A stretch of DNA of 64,000 bases, taken from Semisulcospira habei (taxonomy: Eukaryota; Mollusca; Gastropoda; Semisulcospiridae). Below, one piece after another: positions 10,658-21,771 of the stretch (position 1 is the first letter of the stretch; each line of letters opens with the position of its first letter). The translations under genes and the position numbers were made by a program. The notes under the pieces are model-generated. The model was given only the letters and a program-made list of their open reading frames with translations. It made no database searches and had not been told where the DNA came from. The stretch lies in the NCBI GenBank assembly GCA_036245525.1, contig BTPG01000002.1, positions 127,054,576 to 127,118,575 on the forward strand. The letters are read 5' to 3'.

Positions 10658-10703
10658 ACACCGGTATCTGCATCGTTTGATCATAAGAGATAAACACATC
10701 ATA

Positions 10704-10781
10704 AAGTCAGTGTGACTGGCCGACCCTGTACGGCCTGACATGGAAAAACATGTCGGGGTAGGCCGCCAGTTGCACTGACTA
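10704..10781. repeat. Imperfect inverted repeat (family I)
   Basis: AGTCAGTGTGACTGGCCGAC at the left pairs with GGCCGCCAGTTGCACTGACT at the right around an ACATGGAAAAACATGT centre. Single copy in this window. Confidence 0.65.
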
Positions 10782-11000
10782 ACGATATGCATCAGTTTTT
10801 GTACACTGATAATGACCTCATCACCAAACCCGAAACTGAGGCCACTTTAAATTTAGAGCCTTACGCATGAGGCAGATCCAAGCGGAACCTGACACGTCAG
10901 TTTCGAGTTTTGTAATCAGCTGGCTGTGTTCTATTAACCTGAACCCGTATATTATCATGCACACCTATCACTCGCACAATTTCGATACACCCACTCCCCC

Positions 11001-11075
11001 AGCAAGACCTCCTCGGGCCCACTGCGGCCGTCGTGCAGTGGGTCTGAGAACTACCTTCGCTTACTGGGTCAGTAG
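11001..11075. repeat. Family H foldback fragment
   Basis: GGCCCACTGCGGCCGTCGTG .. CAGTGGGTC forms a small hairpin. On the minus strand the flank reads CCCAGTAAGCGAAGGT, matching the start of the H copy at 43245. Confidence 0.5.
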
Positions 11076-11229
11076 TACTCGGCGGTACTTTTAAGTGGAA
11101 ACCTAATCAGCGTAAAACTACCCAGCGCAAATCCACAAGAGCCGATTTTTGCCCCAGCCCCTATTTCACCCAGATTTTTGTGCTGGGTGGATTCAAACCT
11201 GAGTTCAGTTTACACTTGGCAAATGGATG

Positions 11230-11321
11230 TTAGCCCTTTGGGTGTTGGTAGCAGTTTTAGTCGCAAAGATTCCTACAGGAATCATTGCGACTAAAACCAC
11301 TACCGACACCCAAAGGGTTAA
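11230..11321. mobile_element. TTAA foldback MITE, family A
   Basis: Starts TTAGCCCTTTGGGTGTTGG (TTAA mutated to TTAG) and ends GACACCCAAAGGGTTAA. The copy-specific GGGTG and TTTTAGTCGC occur on both arms. Confidence 0.85.
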
Positions 11322-11556
11322 GAATGATAAGATTTGGGAGATTGGTGTAATATGTATAAAATTGTGGGTGGATTATACTGGGTGGATTTATCCTGGGTAG
11401 ATTTTAACTGGAAACTGAGACTCACGCTGGGTAGATTTTCGTGTAAATATACCGAAATTGACCCTTTCAGTCCCAGTACCACAACCGAACAAGTGACCTC
11501 ATGTAAAAAATATGAAAAAAAAAAAAAAAAAAAAACACTCGGGTAAATGAAGCCAG

Positions 11557-12326
11557 AAAGAGGCGTAGATCCCAATAAACTCCCAGAAACGCGCGGGGGC
11601 CCACAAGGATCTACGACTCTCCCAGAAACGCGCGGGGGCCCACAAGGATCTACGACTCTCCCAGAAACGCGCGGGGGGCTAACAAGGATCTACGACTCTC
11701 CCAGAAACGCGCGGGGTCCCACAAGGATCTACGACTCTCCCAGAAACGCGCGGGGACTAACAAGGATCTACGACTCTCCCATAAACGCGCGGGGGCCCAC
11801 AAGGATCTATGACTCTCCCAGAAACGCGCGGGGGCTAACGAGGATCTACGACTCTCCCAGAAACGCGCCGGGGCTAACAAGGATCTACGACTCTCCCAGA
11901 AACGCGCGGGGGCTAACAAGGATCTATGACTCTCCCAGAAACGCGCGGGGGCTAACAAGGATCTATGACTCTCCCAGAAACGCGCGGGGGCTAACAAGGA
12001 TCTACGACTCTCCCAGAAACGCGCGGGGGCTAACAAGGATCTACGACTCTCCCAGAAACGCGCGGGGGCCCACGAGGATCTACGACTCTCCCAGAAACGC
12101 GCGGGGGCCCACGAGGATCTACGACTCTCCCAGAAACGCGCGGGGGCCCACGAGGATCTACGACTCTCCCAGAAACGCGCGGGGGCCCACGAGGATCTAC
12201 GACTCTCCCAGAAACGCGCGGGGGCCCACGAGGATCTACGACTCTCCCAGAAACGCGCGGGGGCCCACAAGGATCTACGACTCTCCCAGAAACGCGCGGG
12301 GGCTAACGAGGATCTACGACTTTCGC
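11557..12326. repeat. 39-bp minisatellite, about 19 units, grown from a family D hairpin
   Basis: The unit GCGGGGGCTAACAAGGATCT plus ACGACTCTCCCAGAAACGC repeats about 19 times with either CTAAC or CCCAC variants. The array is preceded by AGAGGCGTAGATCC, the left D arm, and the unit resembles the right D arm (GCGGGGGCTCATGAGGATCT). Because 39 is a multiple of 3, plus (11547-12347) and minus (11650-12270) frames stay open, reading RNARGLTRIYDSP and ARFWESRRSLLAP repeats. I regard both as by-products of the repeat. Confidence 0.85.
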
Positions 12327-12681
12327 AGATGGTTTGACTACTGGTAGTTGGCGGGAAGTAAAGTGGGGAGGAAACGATAACTCATTCGAGACGTGCCGTA
12401 CACGGATACGCGGCTTAATGTATTCGACAATGGAGGCATTTAATTTTGCGGCACTCTTCGCTGGGAGTTACGTGTTCGGTGCTTCCTGCATTAGGCTAGT
12501 ATTCAAAAGGAGACCGTGCCAATTAATTGTCAGCGGTCAGAAGGGGTCTGTTCCTAATCTTCTACTAGTATATAATTTGTACACCTGAACTAAATCATTG
12601 TGCCTGCGCCCGGTGAATACTCCGTCCCTTGCTGCTCAGCGCAGTCTATTTTGATTCAAAACTGGGCAATCCCCAAGCCTG

Positions 12682-12709
12682 TCAAACCCATCACACCCTC
12701 AGGGTGATG

Positions 12710-12772
<63 letters not shown>

Positions 12773-12964
12773 TGTTTTGTTTTGTTTTAAATTAGTTTAC
12801 TGTCCTATGAAGGCTACATTACAAATTAGGAGACAGATCAACCGTTTTAGTTCAAAGGTGGTGCCAGTTTGGCGCATCAGGCGCCAAGCTATTCTGGCAC
12901 CACCCTTGAACTATCATAGTCAAAAATTATTTCAAGAAATAGTGTATTAGGATGAAAAGGGCTG
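12682..12964. mobile_element. Core-B foldback with an internal (TG)n expansion
   Basis: The left end TCAAACCCATCACACCCTCAG and right end AGGATGAAAAGGGCTGA are decayed B termini. At the position where other copies read GCTGATTTTGTAAAATTTG there is a long TG tract (12713-12769). The hairpin arms TTCAAAGGTGGTGCCAG and CTATTCTGGCACCACCC are present. Confidence 0.75.
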
Positions 12965-13352
12965 ACAAATGAGCCGCCAATGAGTGGACTATGTCTCGAG
13001 CCGCTGGATAAGTGACCATTCCCCTCGTCCGTTCTCCAGCCCCTTCACCATCTCTGGGCATAGCTTCACATAGTTGTAAAGACTCATCACGTTGGTCTCT
13101 CTTCTCGCCAAAGGTATCTCTCTTTTAGGCGACAGAAGGGACACGGAACCAAATATTCGTAGTAGCACATGCGAAAATAAACATTATGTCTTGTTGGTCA
13201 ACTAGATCGACTCAACTCCTGCCGCTGTTCGTTAAATTATTCCGGGTCAAGTGTGCGCGGGACTGTCCCGCCGATCAGATTTCAAAGTTGACCCTCCTCC
13301 GCTTTGTCGTCTAACAGTAATCGACCCTACAGGCTCGGCTCGCGTGACTCAC

Positions 13353-13356
<4 letters not shown>

Positions 13357-13391
<35 letters not shown>
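13357..13391. repeat. (CT)n microsatellite
   Basis: About 17 CT units, with no adjacent gene that I can support. Confidence 0.85.
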
Positions 13392-13393
<2 letters not shown>

Positions 13394-13520
13394 GGCGAAA
13401 ATCACCGTTGTTGGTTGGACCCGGGTTCCGGGTACAAACGTCTACACGGGCAACAATTGCCGGAACACACTAGTAAATAAGTGAGTGGATCGGACCTTAC
13501 TGCACTCTCTCACTAGCGTA

Positions 13521-13707
13521 TTAACCCCTTCGCTGTGGTAGCGGTTTTTAAGTCACTGATCCCCCCGCACCCTCCCCCCCCCCCCCCCTAATTCTCCGAG
13601 TGACGATAAATCTAATGAACAACAACGTAGCGGTTTTTCAAACTGTAGCGAAAATTCCGGCAGGAAACATCGACAAAACCGCTACCGATTGACAGGCAAA
13701 GGGTTCA
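13521..13707. mobile_element. Disrupted family A foldback
   Basis: Starts TTAACCCCTTCGCTGTGGTAG and ends CAGGCAAAGGGTTCAA. The left arm is interrupted by a C-rich insert with a run of about 15 C near 13575-13588. The right arm GACAAAACCGCTACCGA is intact. Confidence 0.7.
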
Positions 13708-13712
13708 ATATG

Positions 13713-13794
13713 TTAACTCATTGGAGGCGTGCCGCATACGGATGCGCGGCTATTCGCCGCGTATCCCATATGCGACACGTCTCCAATGAGTTAA
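13713..13794. mobile_element. 82-bp TTAA foldback MITE, family G
   Basis: TTAACTCATTGGAGGCGTGCC at the left is mirrored by GACACGTCTCCAATGAGTTAA, with centre GCGCGGCTATTCGCCGCG. The entire element is a hairpin. Decayed halves are visible at 8598-8638 and 12378-12416. Confidence 0.85.
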
Positions 13795-13914
13795 CACTTA
13801 ACACTGAGGCAATGCCCCATGAATTTCACAACCCCACGCTACGCTTTTGGTGCGGAACAAACAATTTGTCCCTAGGCACTTGTACAAACACTGACAATCA
13901 ACATAGACCATGTA

Positions 13915-13985
13915 TTTCAAATGTGGTTCCAGAATAGCTAGGCCCCTCCAGGCGCCATCTGGCACCACCCTTGAACTGTCTCCCG
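13915..13985. repeat. Decayed core-B hairpin
   Basis: TTTCAAATGTGGTTCCAGAATAG.. is mirrored by CATCTGGCACCACCCTTGAAC. Outer arms are not recognisable. Confidence 0.55.
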
Positions 13986-14229
13986 GCTGAACTGTTGTCT
14001 TCTACGGGACAAGTCCCAAATTTACCTCAGGGTTTCTTGTGTCGAAGGCCGCAACCCGGCATCTCGCTGTCGATACTTGAGACGGCCGCCAACTGTGGAT
14101 CTTTATTGACATGCCTTGAATCATTTCAGTATTTGCACGAACGTGTTCAAATATACCGCTGCAGGTTCATCCTTTGTGTGTATATTTTCGCGGACAGTGA
14201 GGAAGAACGCAACAGAGAAGGGGCTGGTT

Positions 14230-14635
14230 AACCTTTACATTCCGCTGCGTAAACACCGCGTGAACGTTGCAGGCACGGCCGTCTCAGTGATGAGAGAAAT
14301 GTAAAATACAGAGCATACAATCTCAATCTCTCCCCTCCCCCCCCCCCCCAACCCCCTCTCCCCACCGCCCACAACCTCACCGCCCTGTCCGCCCCTACAC
14401 TGTCTAAATAACCCATTACGTCATGAGGTTGACTTTTGTGTTAAAGTTTCTTATTGTCCTACGAAGGCTACAATCCAGACCAAGGCAAGCGTGTGAAGTG
14501 CATTTAAGACCCCAGCGGAGCAATAAATTGTGTTGAAGCTGTCTTTTCTAAGCGTGTTTCTTTCATTAAATAAATTGTGTTGTAACTGTTTTTTAAGTGT
14601 GTTTCTTTCTCCGTTGGGTTATTCTCTACAATGGC
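14230..14635. other. No gene; C-rich tract and a retroelement-like phrase
   Basis: A CT/C-rich tract lies at 14325-14370. AATAAATTGTGTTGAAGCTGT (14521-14541) and AATAAATTGTGTTGTAACTGT (14571) repeat each other, and both resemble 33189-33209 (AATAAATTGTGTTGTACCCG). Each is followed by AAGYGTGTTTCTTTC, so this is a dispersed repeat fragment of unknown type. Confidence 0.4.
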
Positions 14636-14639
14636 TACA

Positions 14640-14792
14640 TGAGAGATCAAGAAACGGATCAACCATTTTTAGTTCAAGGGTGGTGCCAGAATAGCTTGGC
14701 GCCTGAGGTGCCAAGCTATTCTGCACCACCCTTAAACTACCATAGTCACATGTCACACCAGAGTGTATCAGGATTAAAAGGGATAATGCTGG
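14640..14792. mobile_element. Core-B foldback, ends decayed
   Basis: Hairpin GTTCAAGGGTGGTGCCAGAA .. TTCTGCACCACCCTTAAAC is clear, as is the right outer arm GTGTATCAGGATTAAAAGGG. Left arm ACAATGGCTACAT matches the B outer arm. Confidence 0.7.
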
Positions 14793-14999
14793 GCGATACG
14801 CTGAGAATGGCAGAGAACAGAGAGGATTGGAGGGAGCTGGTTGCCAAGTCATCAGTGGTGCCCCAACGGTCGGCAAGACTACGGGATATAGATAGATAGA
14901 TAGAACCCACGTCATTGGATCTTTTCTTCGCTCGAATTATCTCAAGTATTACAGTGCAGTGATCCGATTATGCGTACCTGGGACATGTGTTTTCCTAAT

Positions 15000-15840
15000 C
15001 CTCCGGCCCAGATCAGACTGTTTGGCGAACAGACTTCGTTATCAATCATGCCGCTCGTTAGTTCAGCTAGGAAAACTTGGCGAATGCAAGTAAGTAGGCG
15101 TATACGGTGCGTGAGAGGCCGGCCACTTACGGGCCTAGTCAAAACTCTAATCCGCGTCGGTCCCTTCTCTATGTGTTTCTGGCGATAAAAAGAAGAGAAT
15201 GAACATCGCCTGACAGCTCAGTCGAGACAGACAGAGAGGGAAGTGCAGTTTCCGAGGCTTTTCATCGAGCTTCTTGTCCCACTAATGTATCAGTGTAAAA
15301 AGTGTTCCATGCTTTTTAACTTACCACGTTATTGTGGAGTCGTCTTTTCTCACTTCTTCGTAAGCGTCAGCTATCTCCTGCTTGTCGATTGTCGTCATGA
15401 TGATTTGTTTCAAACGTTAGTTTCACAGGCTCAGAAAAAGTTCAAACACTGACACTCTCACGCCACACGGCACGAATAACCGGCCGACACGGTTGAGTCT
15501 CCGATGTCGTTGACACGCTTCAGTGACAATTTACGTGCACCAAGTTGCGAGTACAGTTTGACACGAACTGTACACACCGAATAGACGTCAACAGTAAAAT
15601 CAAACGAAGCGTCGATTTCCACTCTAAAAAAAGATCAAACTGGATTTGTGTCGCCAGCGGTTTGTGGCAGTTCAAACAGCCGGCTTTACAGGGAGAGGGA
15701 CACAGGCCGCGTACAGCTAGCAGACGGGCGATGGGCGTTTCCGCTGCAGGTCAGCTGACCCGGTACGCGCGACACGCGGCCGGCATTCAATGGCCGACAC
15801 AGCAGACGACGGAAGATGTAAAGCGTGGAGTCCTGCAAGG
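15000..15840. other. No recognisable gene
   Basis: Several short frames are open on the plus strand (for example 15545-15922), but they show no motif, no splice-site support and no similarity that I can name. The composition is GC-richer than the flanks. Confidence 0.4.
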
Positions 15841-15841
15841 T

Positions 15842-16023
15842 TTGACGAACTCAGATTCTGAGGCTGATTTTGTAAAATTTGCTTATTCTCCTGCAAAGGC
15901 TGCATTACAGATTAGGAGATAGATCAACTGTCTCAGTCAGGCGCCAAGCTATTCTGGCACCACCCTTGAACTATCAGTCAAATTTATTTCAAGCAATGGA
16001 TGTATCAGGATGCAAAGGGTTAG
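15842..16023. mobile_element. Core-B foldback with shortened left arm
   Basis: The left outer arm GAGGCTGATTTTGTAAAATTTG and right end GTATCAGGATGCAAAGGGTTA identify a B element. The left hairpin arm is deleted, leaving only GGCGCCAAGCTATTCTGGCA and its continuation. Confidence 0.75.
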
Positions 16024-16366
16024 GCCACTTGTCAAACGGATATACATTTATTGAAATGATTTTGCAATGTGGACCAATCGGTGGAAAACAATCATTACTA
16101 TGTCATTTTTATTCTCCTCAGTTATGATAGTTGTGAATGAAAAAGAAATCTTGTCTACTCATTATTATTATTTTTTTTTGTTGTTGGTAAAACTGTAGTG
16201 GAATTTTCAGGCCAAGTTCAGGGAAATCATCAAACTATCATCTTGACACTTCTGCATGTGCAAACTTCTGAAATTCGCTTCTAGTAAATGTCTACTGCCA
16301 TACACATAGGGCAACAACAACACATGTACTACAAGGGTTCTCATGACAGCAGCTTTTTGTAACATC

Positions 16367-16578
16367 TTAACCCATTACATCCTGAGGCTGCATTTTTTCA
16401 TTTGCTTATTGTTCTTTGCAGGCTACATTACAGACTAGGGGACAGACCAACCATTTTAATTCAAGGGTGGTGCCAGAATAGCTTGGCGCCTCAGATGTCA
16501 AGCTATCCTGGCACCATCATTGAACTATCATAGTCGAATTTATTTCAAGCAATAGGGTATCAGGATAAAAAGGGTTAA
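16367..16578. mobile_element. TTAA foldback MITE, core B
   Basis: Begins TTAACCCATTACATCCTGAGG and ends ATCAGGATAAAAAGGGTTAA. It is one of the best complete B copies, with left arm CATTTGCTTATTGTTC and right arm TTTATTTCAAGCAATAG. Confidence 0.88.
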
Positions 16579-16665
16579 AGTGATCTGCTCCAGTTCAGAC
16601 TCTTCTACCTGTCCTCACCGAGTTGATACAAGCAGGCACACATAACATAGCTTTTCTACTGCCCC

Positions 16666-16873
16666 TTAACCTTTTTCATCCTGATAAACTATTGCTCGAA
16701 ATAAATTTGACTGATAGTTCATGGGTGGTGCCAGAATGGCTAGGCGCCTGAGGCGCCAAGCATTCTGGCACCACCCGGCTTGAACAAAAATGGTTGATCT
16801 ATCTTGTAATTTGTAATGCAGTCTTCATACAACATTAAGCAAATTTTAAAAAGCCTCAGAATGTAATAGTTAA
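16666..16873. mobile_element. TTAA foldback MITE, core B, inverted orientation
   Basis: TTAACCTTTTTCATCCTGATA at the left and TCAGAATGTAATAGTTAA at the right. The outer arms are swapped relative to the 16367 copy (AAATAAATTTGAC on the left), so it lies in reverse orientation. Confidence 0.85.
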
Positions 16874-17284
16874 AGTAACCGTGCTGACACCAAAGCTTTA
16901 TACAGCGCACAGTATTATTGATAATTAGAATGGTGGAGTGTGGAGTGACTGTACTGAAAGGTTGCGCTTGACATCAAGCTCCTTGAAACATGTTCCGCTT
17001 TCACGCAGGACAGACCAACACTTCCGATCGAAGACATCCTTGGCCCACTGTTCGCCACAGAAACAAACCTTACTTCAAAGGGAATCGCTGCGTCTGTCCA
17101 GCAGTCAAATCGCAAGTTGTCGTGCAACATTTGTACGTTTAGTTCTTGGTTCTCATACTTTTCTGGAGAAAACAATTCCGTTTTCATTGTTAAGACCTTC
17201 GAAGCACAAAGAGGAAAACTCCAGCCCCAAAAAATCGATAAAGGTTCACGTATGATTCACGGTAACTGCGCGCGAAAGCAGACG

Positions 17285-17345
17285 ACAGACCAATCAGCGA
17301 ACGTCATTCGCGAGGAAAATGCCCATATATGGAAATTTACACTGT
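17285..17345. promoter_or_regulatory. Promoter-like cluster: CCAAT, ACGTCA and CArG-type box
   Basis: In about 60 bp there are ACCAATCAGCG (17289-17299), ACGTCATTCG (CRE-like) and CCATATATGG (17323-17332), a perfect CC(A/T)6GG CArG box. Nearby, 17675, 17831 and 18040 carry AAGATGGC/CATGGCG-type motifs. The cluster could drive the downstream PHD-finger LINE or an unseen gene. No transcript evidence is available. Confidence 0.3.
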
Positions 17346-18393
17346 GTGGTTTTCCCTTGATATGGCGTCATCAGCATAGCTATCGGCAAGGTTTAACACA
17401 CAGGCCGAGCATTTACGAGGTTCAGTCAGATTGGGTAAATCGATTATCGCCCTATAAGCGACAAATGGCAGTCTCAACAAGGAGCGACTGCCGTCTGGCG
17501 ATATGTTTGTATCCGTTCGTCACTGACTCACAGCGGCGAGTACTGTAAACACTGAATGTGGTTGGCTGCGCGCGTGCTAGCACGTGAGGTAGAGTTCTGC
17601 CACTAGGGCAATTAACATCATTGAAGTTAATAGGGCTCGAGTTCCCCACGTTGCCTAAGAGCGTCGGCGCGTCAGCCGCCATCTTAAGAGGATACGATAA
17701 TCTTCAGATAGTAGCAAAGGAGTGTTTCAACACGTTTTTCTTCATGTTTCTTCCTCTTTGGAAAAAAAAAACAAAAAACAACAACAGATTTTGATTAGCG
17801 GTTTTCTACGGGTGTTTGTGCGCATGTCAAAGATGGCTGCTATTTTTTCTCTGCTCCGACGTCTTGGAGCATTAAATTAACTTTTATTAAGTTTTTCACA
17901 GTGATAGTGCCCATAGGACGTTCAGATTTGAAGACCTGAGTTCCCGGAACGTGCCTAGTTTTGTTATTTTGCCAGATGACGTGTAGATAGTTAGATATTC
18001 AACTCGATCTTTTCTACTCATGCAGTAGTGAGTTAGAAACATGGCGCTCTTTACAGCCCTGTGAGCTCTCACTCGATATAGTGTCAAAGTGTGGCACCGA
18101 TGTTTTTCTCTTAATGTTAGATGCTCTTCTAAAGACTAAATTATGTTTCGAAACAACATTTGTGTGACTTTTATTCTTGTTTGTGATCTTGTGAACAAAA
18201 CTCTTGAAGATGCAACCACACCACGATTATCATCTTGTGTGACCAACAATGTCAATATTAACTTCTCCGGAAAAACAGTGTTTCGAACATGTGGTACCAC
18301 TTACAGTTTGTTTGTGGGCTCTTTGGCTCACTCTTTGTACAAGAAAGCCTGGACCCAACCACCAACTAGACAGAGACTTGTATTGTTGTACTT

Positions 18394-19626
18394 GTGCAGC
18401 TTACTGATAAGCAGGCGTACTCTCCCGAACCCAACCCAGGCCCATCCACCTTTAGCTCTACATCTGACACAGTAGATTCTCACTCCTCATCAAAGACCCA
18501 CTCTTCATGGATATGTGGGACTTGCGACTTGCCTGTGGGCTGGAACGACAGGGGACTAGCCTGTGAACAGTGCGGTCAGTGGTTCCATGGACAATGCCAG
18601 AGTGATGATGCCGACAATTACGAGGCGCTGGGCATCAGCGACTCTCCCTGGTACTGTGCGATATGTGGCAACCCCAACAGTGCAACTGTCTTCGACCTGC
18701 ACGGTGTGGAGTGGTCTTCCAACTCGCCGGCCGACCTATCACCGGGTCCTAGCACCACTCACAATTTCTACCCACAACATGCCTCCACTCCAACCAGAGC
18801 AAATCAACAGAATAAATACAAACACCGTCCCCTCCGAATTATAAACATCAATTTCCAATCGGCGAGCTCCAAGAGGGCTGAGTTACCCAATTTACTCAGC
18901 ACCTTGAAGCCGGATATTGTAATAGGAACTGAAACTTGGCTAGACCCATCTGTGTCATCTGCTGAGATTTTCCCTAGCACGTATAACGTGTATAGAAAAG
19001 ACAGACCCAACAGAGGTGACAGAGGTGGCGTTCTTCTTGCAATCAGAGACAATCTAGATAGTTATGCAGCCCCAGAACTGGAGGTAGAGGACTGCGAAAT
19101 TCTGTGGGCGCGCGTCCAGCTGCACGGCAGGAGAACTCTGTACGTGTGCGCCTTCTACCGCCCTGACGAATCTGATGAGCTTAGCCTTAAACTCCTCAGT
19201 CAGTCCCTACAGAGAGCATCAAGCTTAAATAACGCTTACCTATTCATAGGAGGCGATTTCAATCTTCCAGGATGGGATTGGGAGACCGAGACACTGAAAG
19301 GTAATGAAAATTACCCTACTCTTCACAATGACTTCCTCAGCATGATTCATGATAACGGCCTTGAGCAGCTTGTGAAAGAGCCCACAAGAGACCGCAATAC
19401 CCTTGATCTTCTGATCACTAACTCCCCCCAACTTGTACCCCGCACAGAAGTAGTCCCAGGCCTATCCGACCACTGCATCCCATACTGCGAATTCTCCCTG
19501 ACCCCACACAAGAAGCGCCAGGCCCCTCGCCAGATTGCTCTATACACCAAAGCGCACTGGGAGAACCTGAAGTCGGCTGCAAGGGAAATCAGCACTATAG
19601 TGCAGGAGATGCAGGCCACAGCATGA
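18394..19626 (+). pseudogene. PHD finger + endonuclease/exonuclease domain of the LINE
   Basis: Residues about 47-95 form a Cys4-His-Cys3 PHD-like finger: CGTC, CEQCGQWFHGQC and YCAICG supply the ligands. From about residue 150 an AP-type endonuclease follows: ININFQSASSKRAEL, GTETWLD, RGGVLLAI, AFYRPDE, GGDFNLPG, NTLDLLIT and LSDHC. These are the metal- and DNA-binding motifs that nick the target during target-primed reverse transcription. The frame ends at TGA 19624-19626, while coding sequence of the same polyprotein resumes just downstream, so the stop is premature. Confidence 0.85.
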
Positions 19627-19669
19627 GGAGCTCTGGACTACTTTCAAGCAGGGCCTGCTTAAAGCAGCA

Positions 19670-21771
19670 GTGGAGCACATTCCACACAAGCTCGCACGCA
19701 AGAAGGTCAACCACCCATGGGTCACTCAAGACATCAGACGACTCATCAACCGCCGAATCAGACTCTACCGGCGAATGAAGAAAACTGGCTCAGAAGAACT
19801 CCGAGCACAGGTGAAAGAACTGAAGCGCACCATACAACGACAGATGCGGCGAGGCTACTGGAACTACCTCAACGGTATCTTCTTGGGTGATGCTAACCCG
19901 GACCAGGCGGGTAAAAACAAACGCTTCTGGACTTAAATTAAGAATTAAGAACCAGAGGTCTTCAAGTGTGGGAGTCGCACCACTCAAGAGGGACGGCCAG
20001 CTCACTTCAGACCCAGAGGCCCAAGCCACCCTTCTGAATGAGCAGTTCCAGTCCGTCTTCGGTGATGGCGCTTCATACACCGAGGAGCAGTTCACCCTCA
20101 GAACGGGCATGACCAGCCAAGACGTCCCAGCCATGCCAAACATCACCATCACGGAACATGGGGTTTGGAAGCTGATGACAAACCTTAACCCCAACAAAGC
20201 TACTGGCCCAGACGGAATCAGCCCGCGCCTACTCAGAGAGTTGGCGGCGGAACTGGCCCCTGCACTGACGGCGATTTTCCGGTCCTCCCTGTCTTCAAGC
20301 GAAGTACCATCAGACTGGAGGGCTGCACACGTCACACCGATTTTCAAGAAGGGCGAACAATACAATCCTGCCAACTACAGACCAGTATCCCTGACGTGTG
20401 TGGCCTGCAAACGTATGGAGCACATAGTCGTCTGCGCCGTCATGCACCACTTCGACACCAACAACACCCTTCATGACAACCAACATGGCTTCCGAAGAGG
20501 GCGGTCATGTGAGACGCAACTCCTGGAGTTTGTCGAGGAGCTTTCGTGCAACATGGAAGGTGGACAGCAGACGGACGTCCTAATCATGGACTTCGCGAAG
20601 GCATTTGACCGAGTCAACCACAGTCTGTTGGTCCACAAACTCCGCTGCTACGCATCCACGATACGGTGCTCACATGGGTCGCCAGCTTCCTTAGCGACAG
20701 GCGCCAGGCTGTGGTGGTCAGCGGCAGCTGCTCTTCCTTTGTCAGTGTGCGATCTGGGGTCCCCCAAGGGTCGGTGCTGGGGCCATGCTTATTCCTGGCC
20801 TACATCAACGATCTACCGGACCGACTGACTGCACTGACAAGACTGTTTGCAGACGACACAGCCGTATACAGAGTGGTAACTAGCAACCAAGAGCAAGCCC
20901 AGCTACAGCAAGACCTCCAGCGCCTTGAGCAATGGGAGAAGAGCTGGGACATGCAGTTACACCCTGACAAGTGCATAACTCTGCCAGTCACGAGGAACAG
21001 ACGTCCTCTACAGTCTGGGGTTACCCCCTACACGGTCACACCCTTGAGTCAGTCTCTGAGGCAAAGTACATCGGGGTGACCCTCCGCAGCAACCTTACCT
21101 GGGACGCACATGTCAGCAGCATCGCCAACAAGGCCAGTAAGACACTGGGCTTCCTGAGAAGGAATCTCAAGGTGAGCTCTACGGCCATCAAGGAGCGAGC
21201 TTACATGGCCTACGTGCGTCCTATCCTGGAATACGCAGCATCTGTTTGGGACCCTCACACCCAGAAAGGCATCGACCGGCTGGAAGCAGTTCAGAGACGC
21301 GCCGCCCGGTTTGCTACTAACCGCTATCACGACACATCGAGTGTTAGGGACATGCTAGAATCACTGGGGTGGCCGCTACCACGACACATCGAGTGTTAGG
21401 GACATGCTAGAGTCACTGGGGTGGCCGCTACCACGACACATCGAGTGTTAGGGACATGCTAGAGTCACTGGGGTGGCCGCTACCACGACACATCGAGTGT
21501 TAGGGACATGCTAGAGTCACTGGGGTGGCCGTCCCTGGACGATCGACGTCGCACTGCACGCCTTCAGATGCTGCGCAAGATCACTAGTGGCGCTGCGAAC
21601 TGCCCCATCATCAATGGGAAAGTGGAACAGGCGATATCGCGCCAACGCCGCAGCCACAACAAGCAGTACAAACAAGTCTCGTGCAGGACCCAATATAGAG
21701 CCGCCTCTTTCCTGCCACGAACCATAAAGGACTGGAATGCCCTCAACAGTGAGGCGCTGGAGGCCGTCTGA
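19670..21771 (+). pseudogene. Reverse transcriptase and C-terminal region of the PHD LINE (frameshifted)
   Basis: The RT is spread over four open segments: 19670-19936, 19887-20828, 20666-21079 and 20971-21771. Motifs in order are NPNKATGPDGISPRLL, NYRPVSLT, HGFRRGRSCETQL, MDFAKAFDRV, SGVPQGSVLGP, LFADDTAVY (catalytic DD) and KYIGVTL. The palm residues are intact but no single frame links them, so no active enzyme can be made. The usual C-terminal SFLPRTIKDWNAL follows the tandem duplication. Confidence 0.85.
21321..21528 (+). repeat. Four tandem 52-bp units inside the LINE coding region
   Basis: Units start at 21321, 21373, 21425 and 21477 (CCGCTAYCACGACACATCGA..). Three extra units add 156 bp, a multiple of 3, so the downstream frame is the same as the upstream one. 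Within the array the frame shifts each unit and hits a stop at 21397-21399. Confidence 0.9.

Noticed and set aside
11557..12326. CRISPR-like regular repeats
   Set aside because: Units are directly adjacent 39-bp tandem repeats with no unique spacers, in a clearly eukaryotic context.
11547..12347. 266-residue repeat protein on the plus strand and a 206-residue protein on the minus strand
   Set aside because: Both follow from a 39-bp unit lacking stops; no start context, splice sites or domain support either strand.
17117..17548. 143-codon open frame before the PHD LINE
   Set aside because: No motif, and it runs over promoter-like elements and into non-coding sequence without splice signals.
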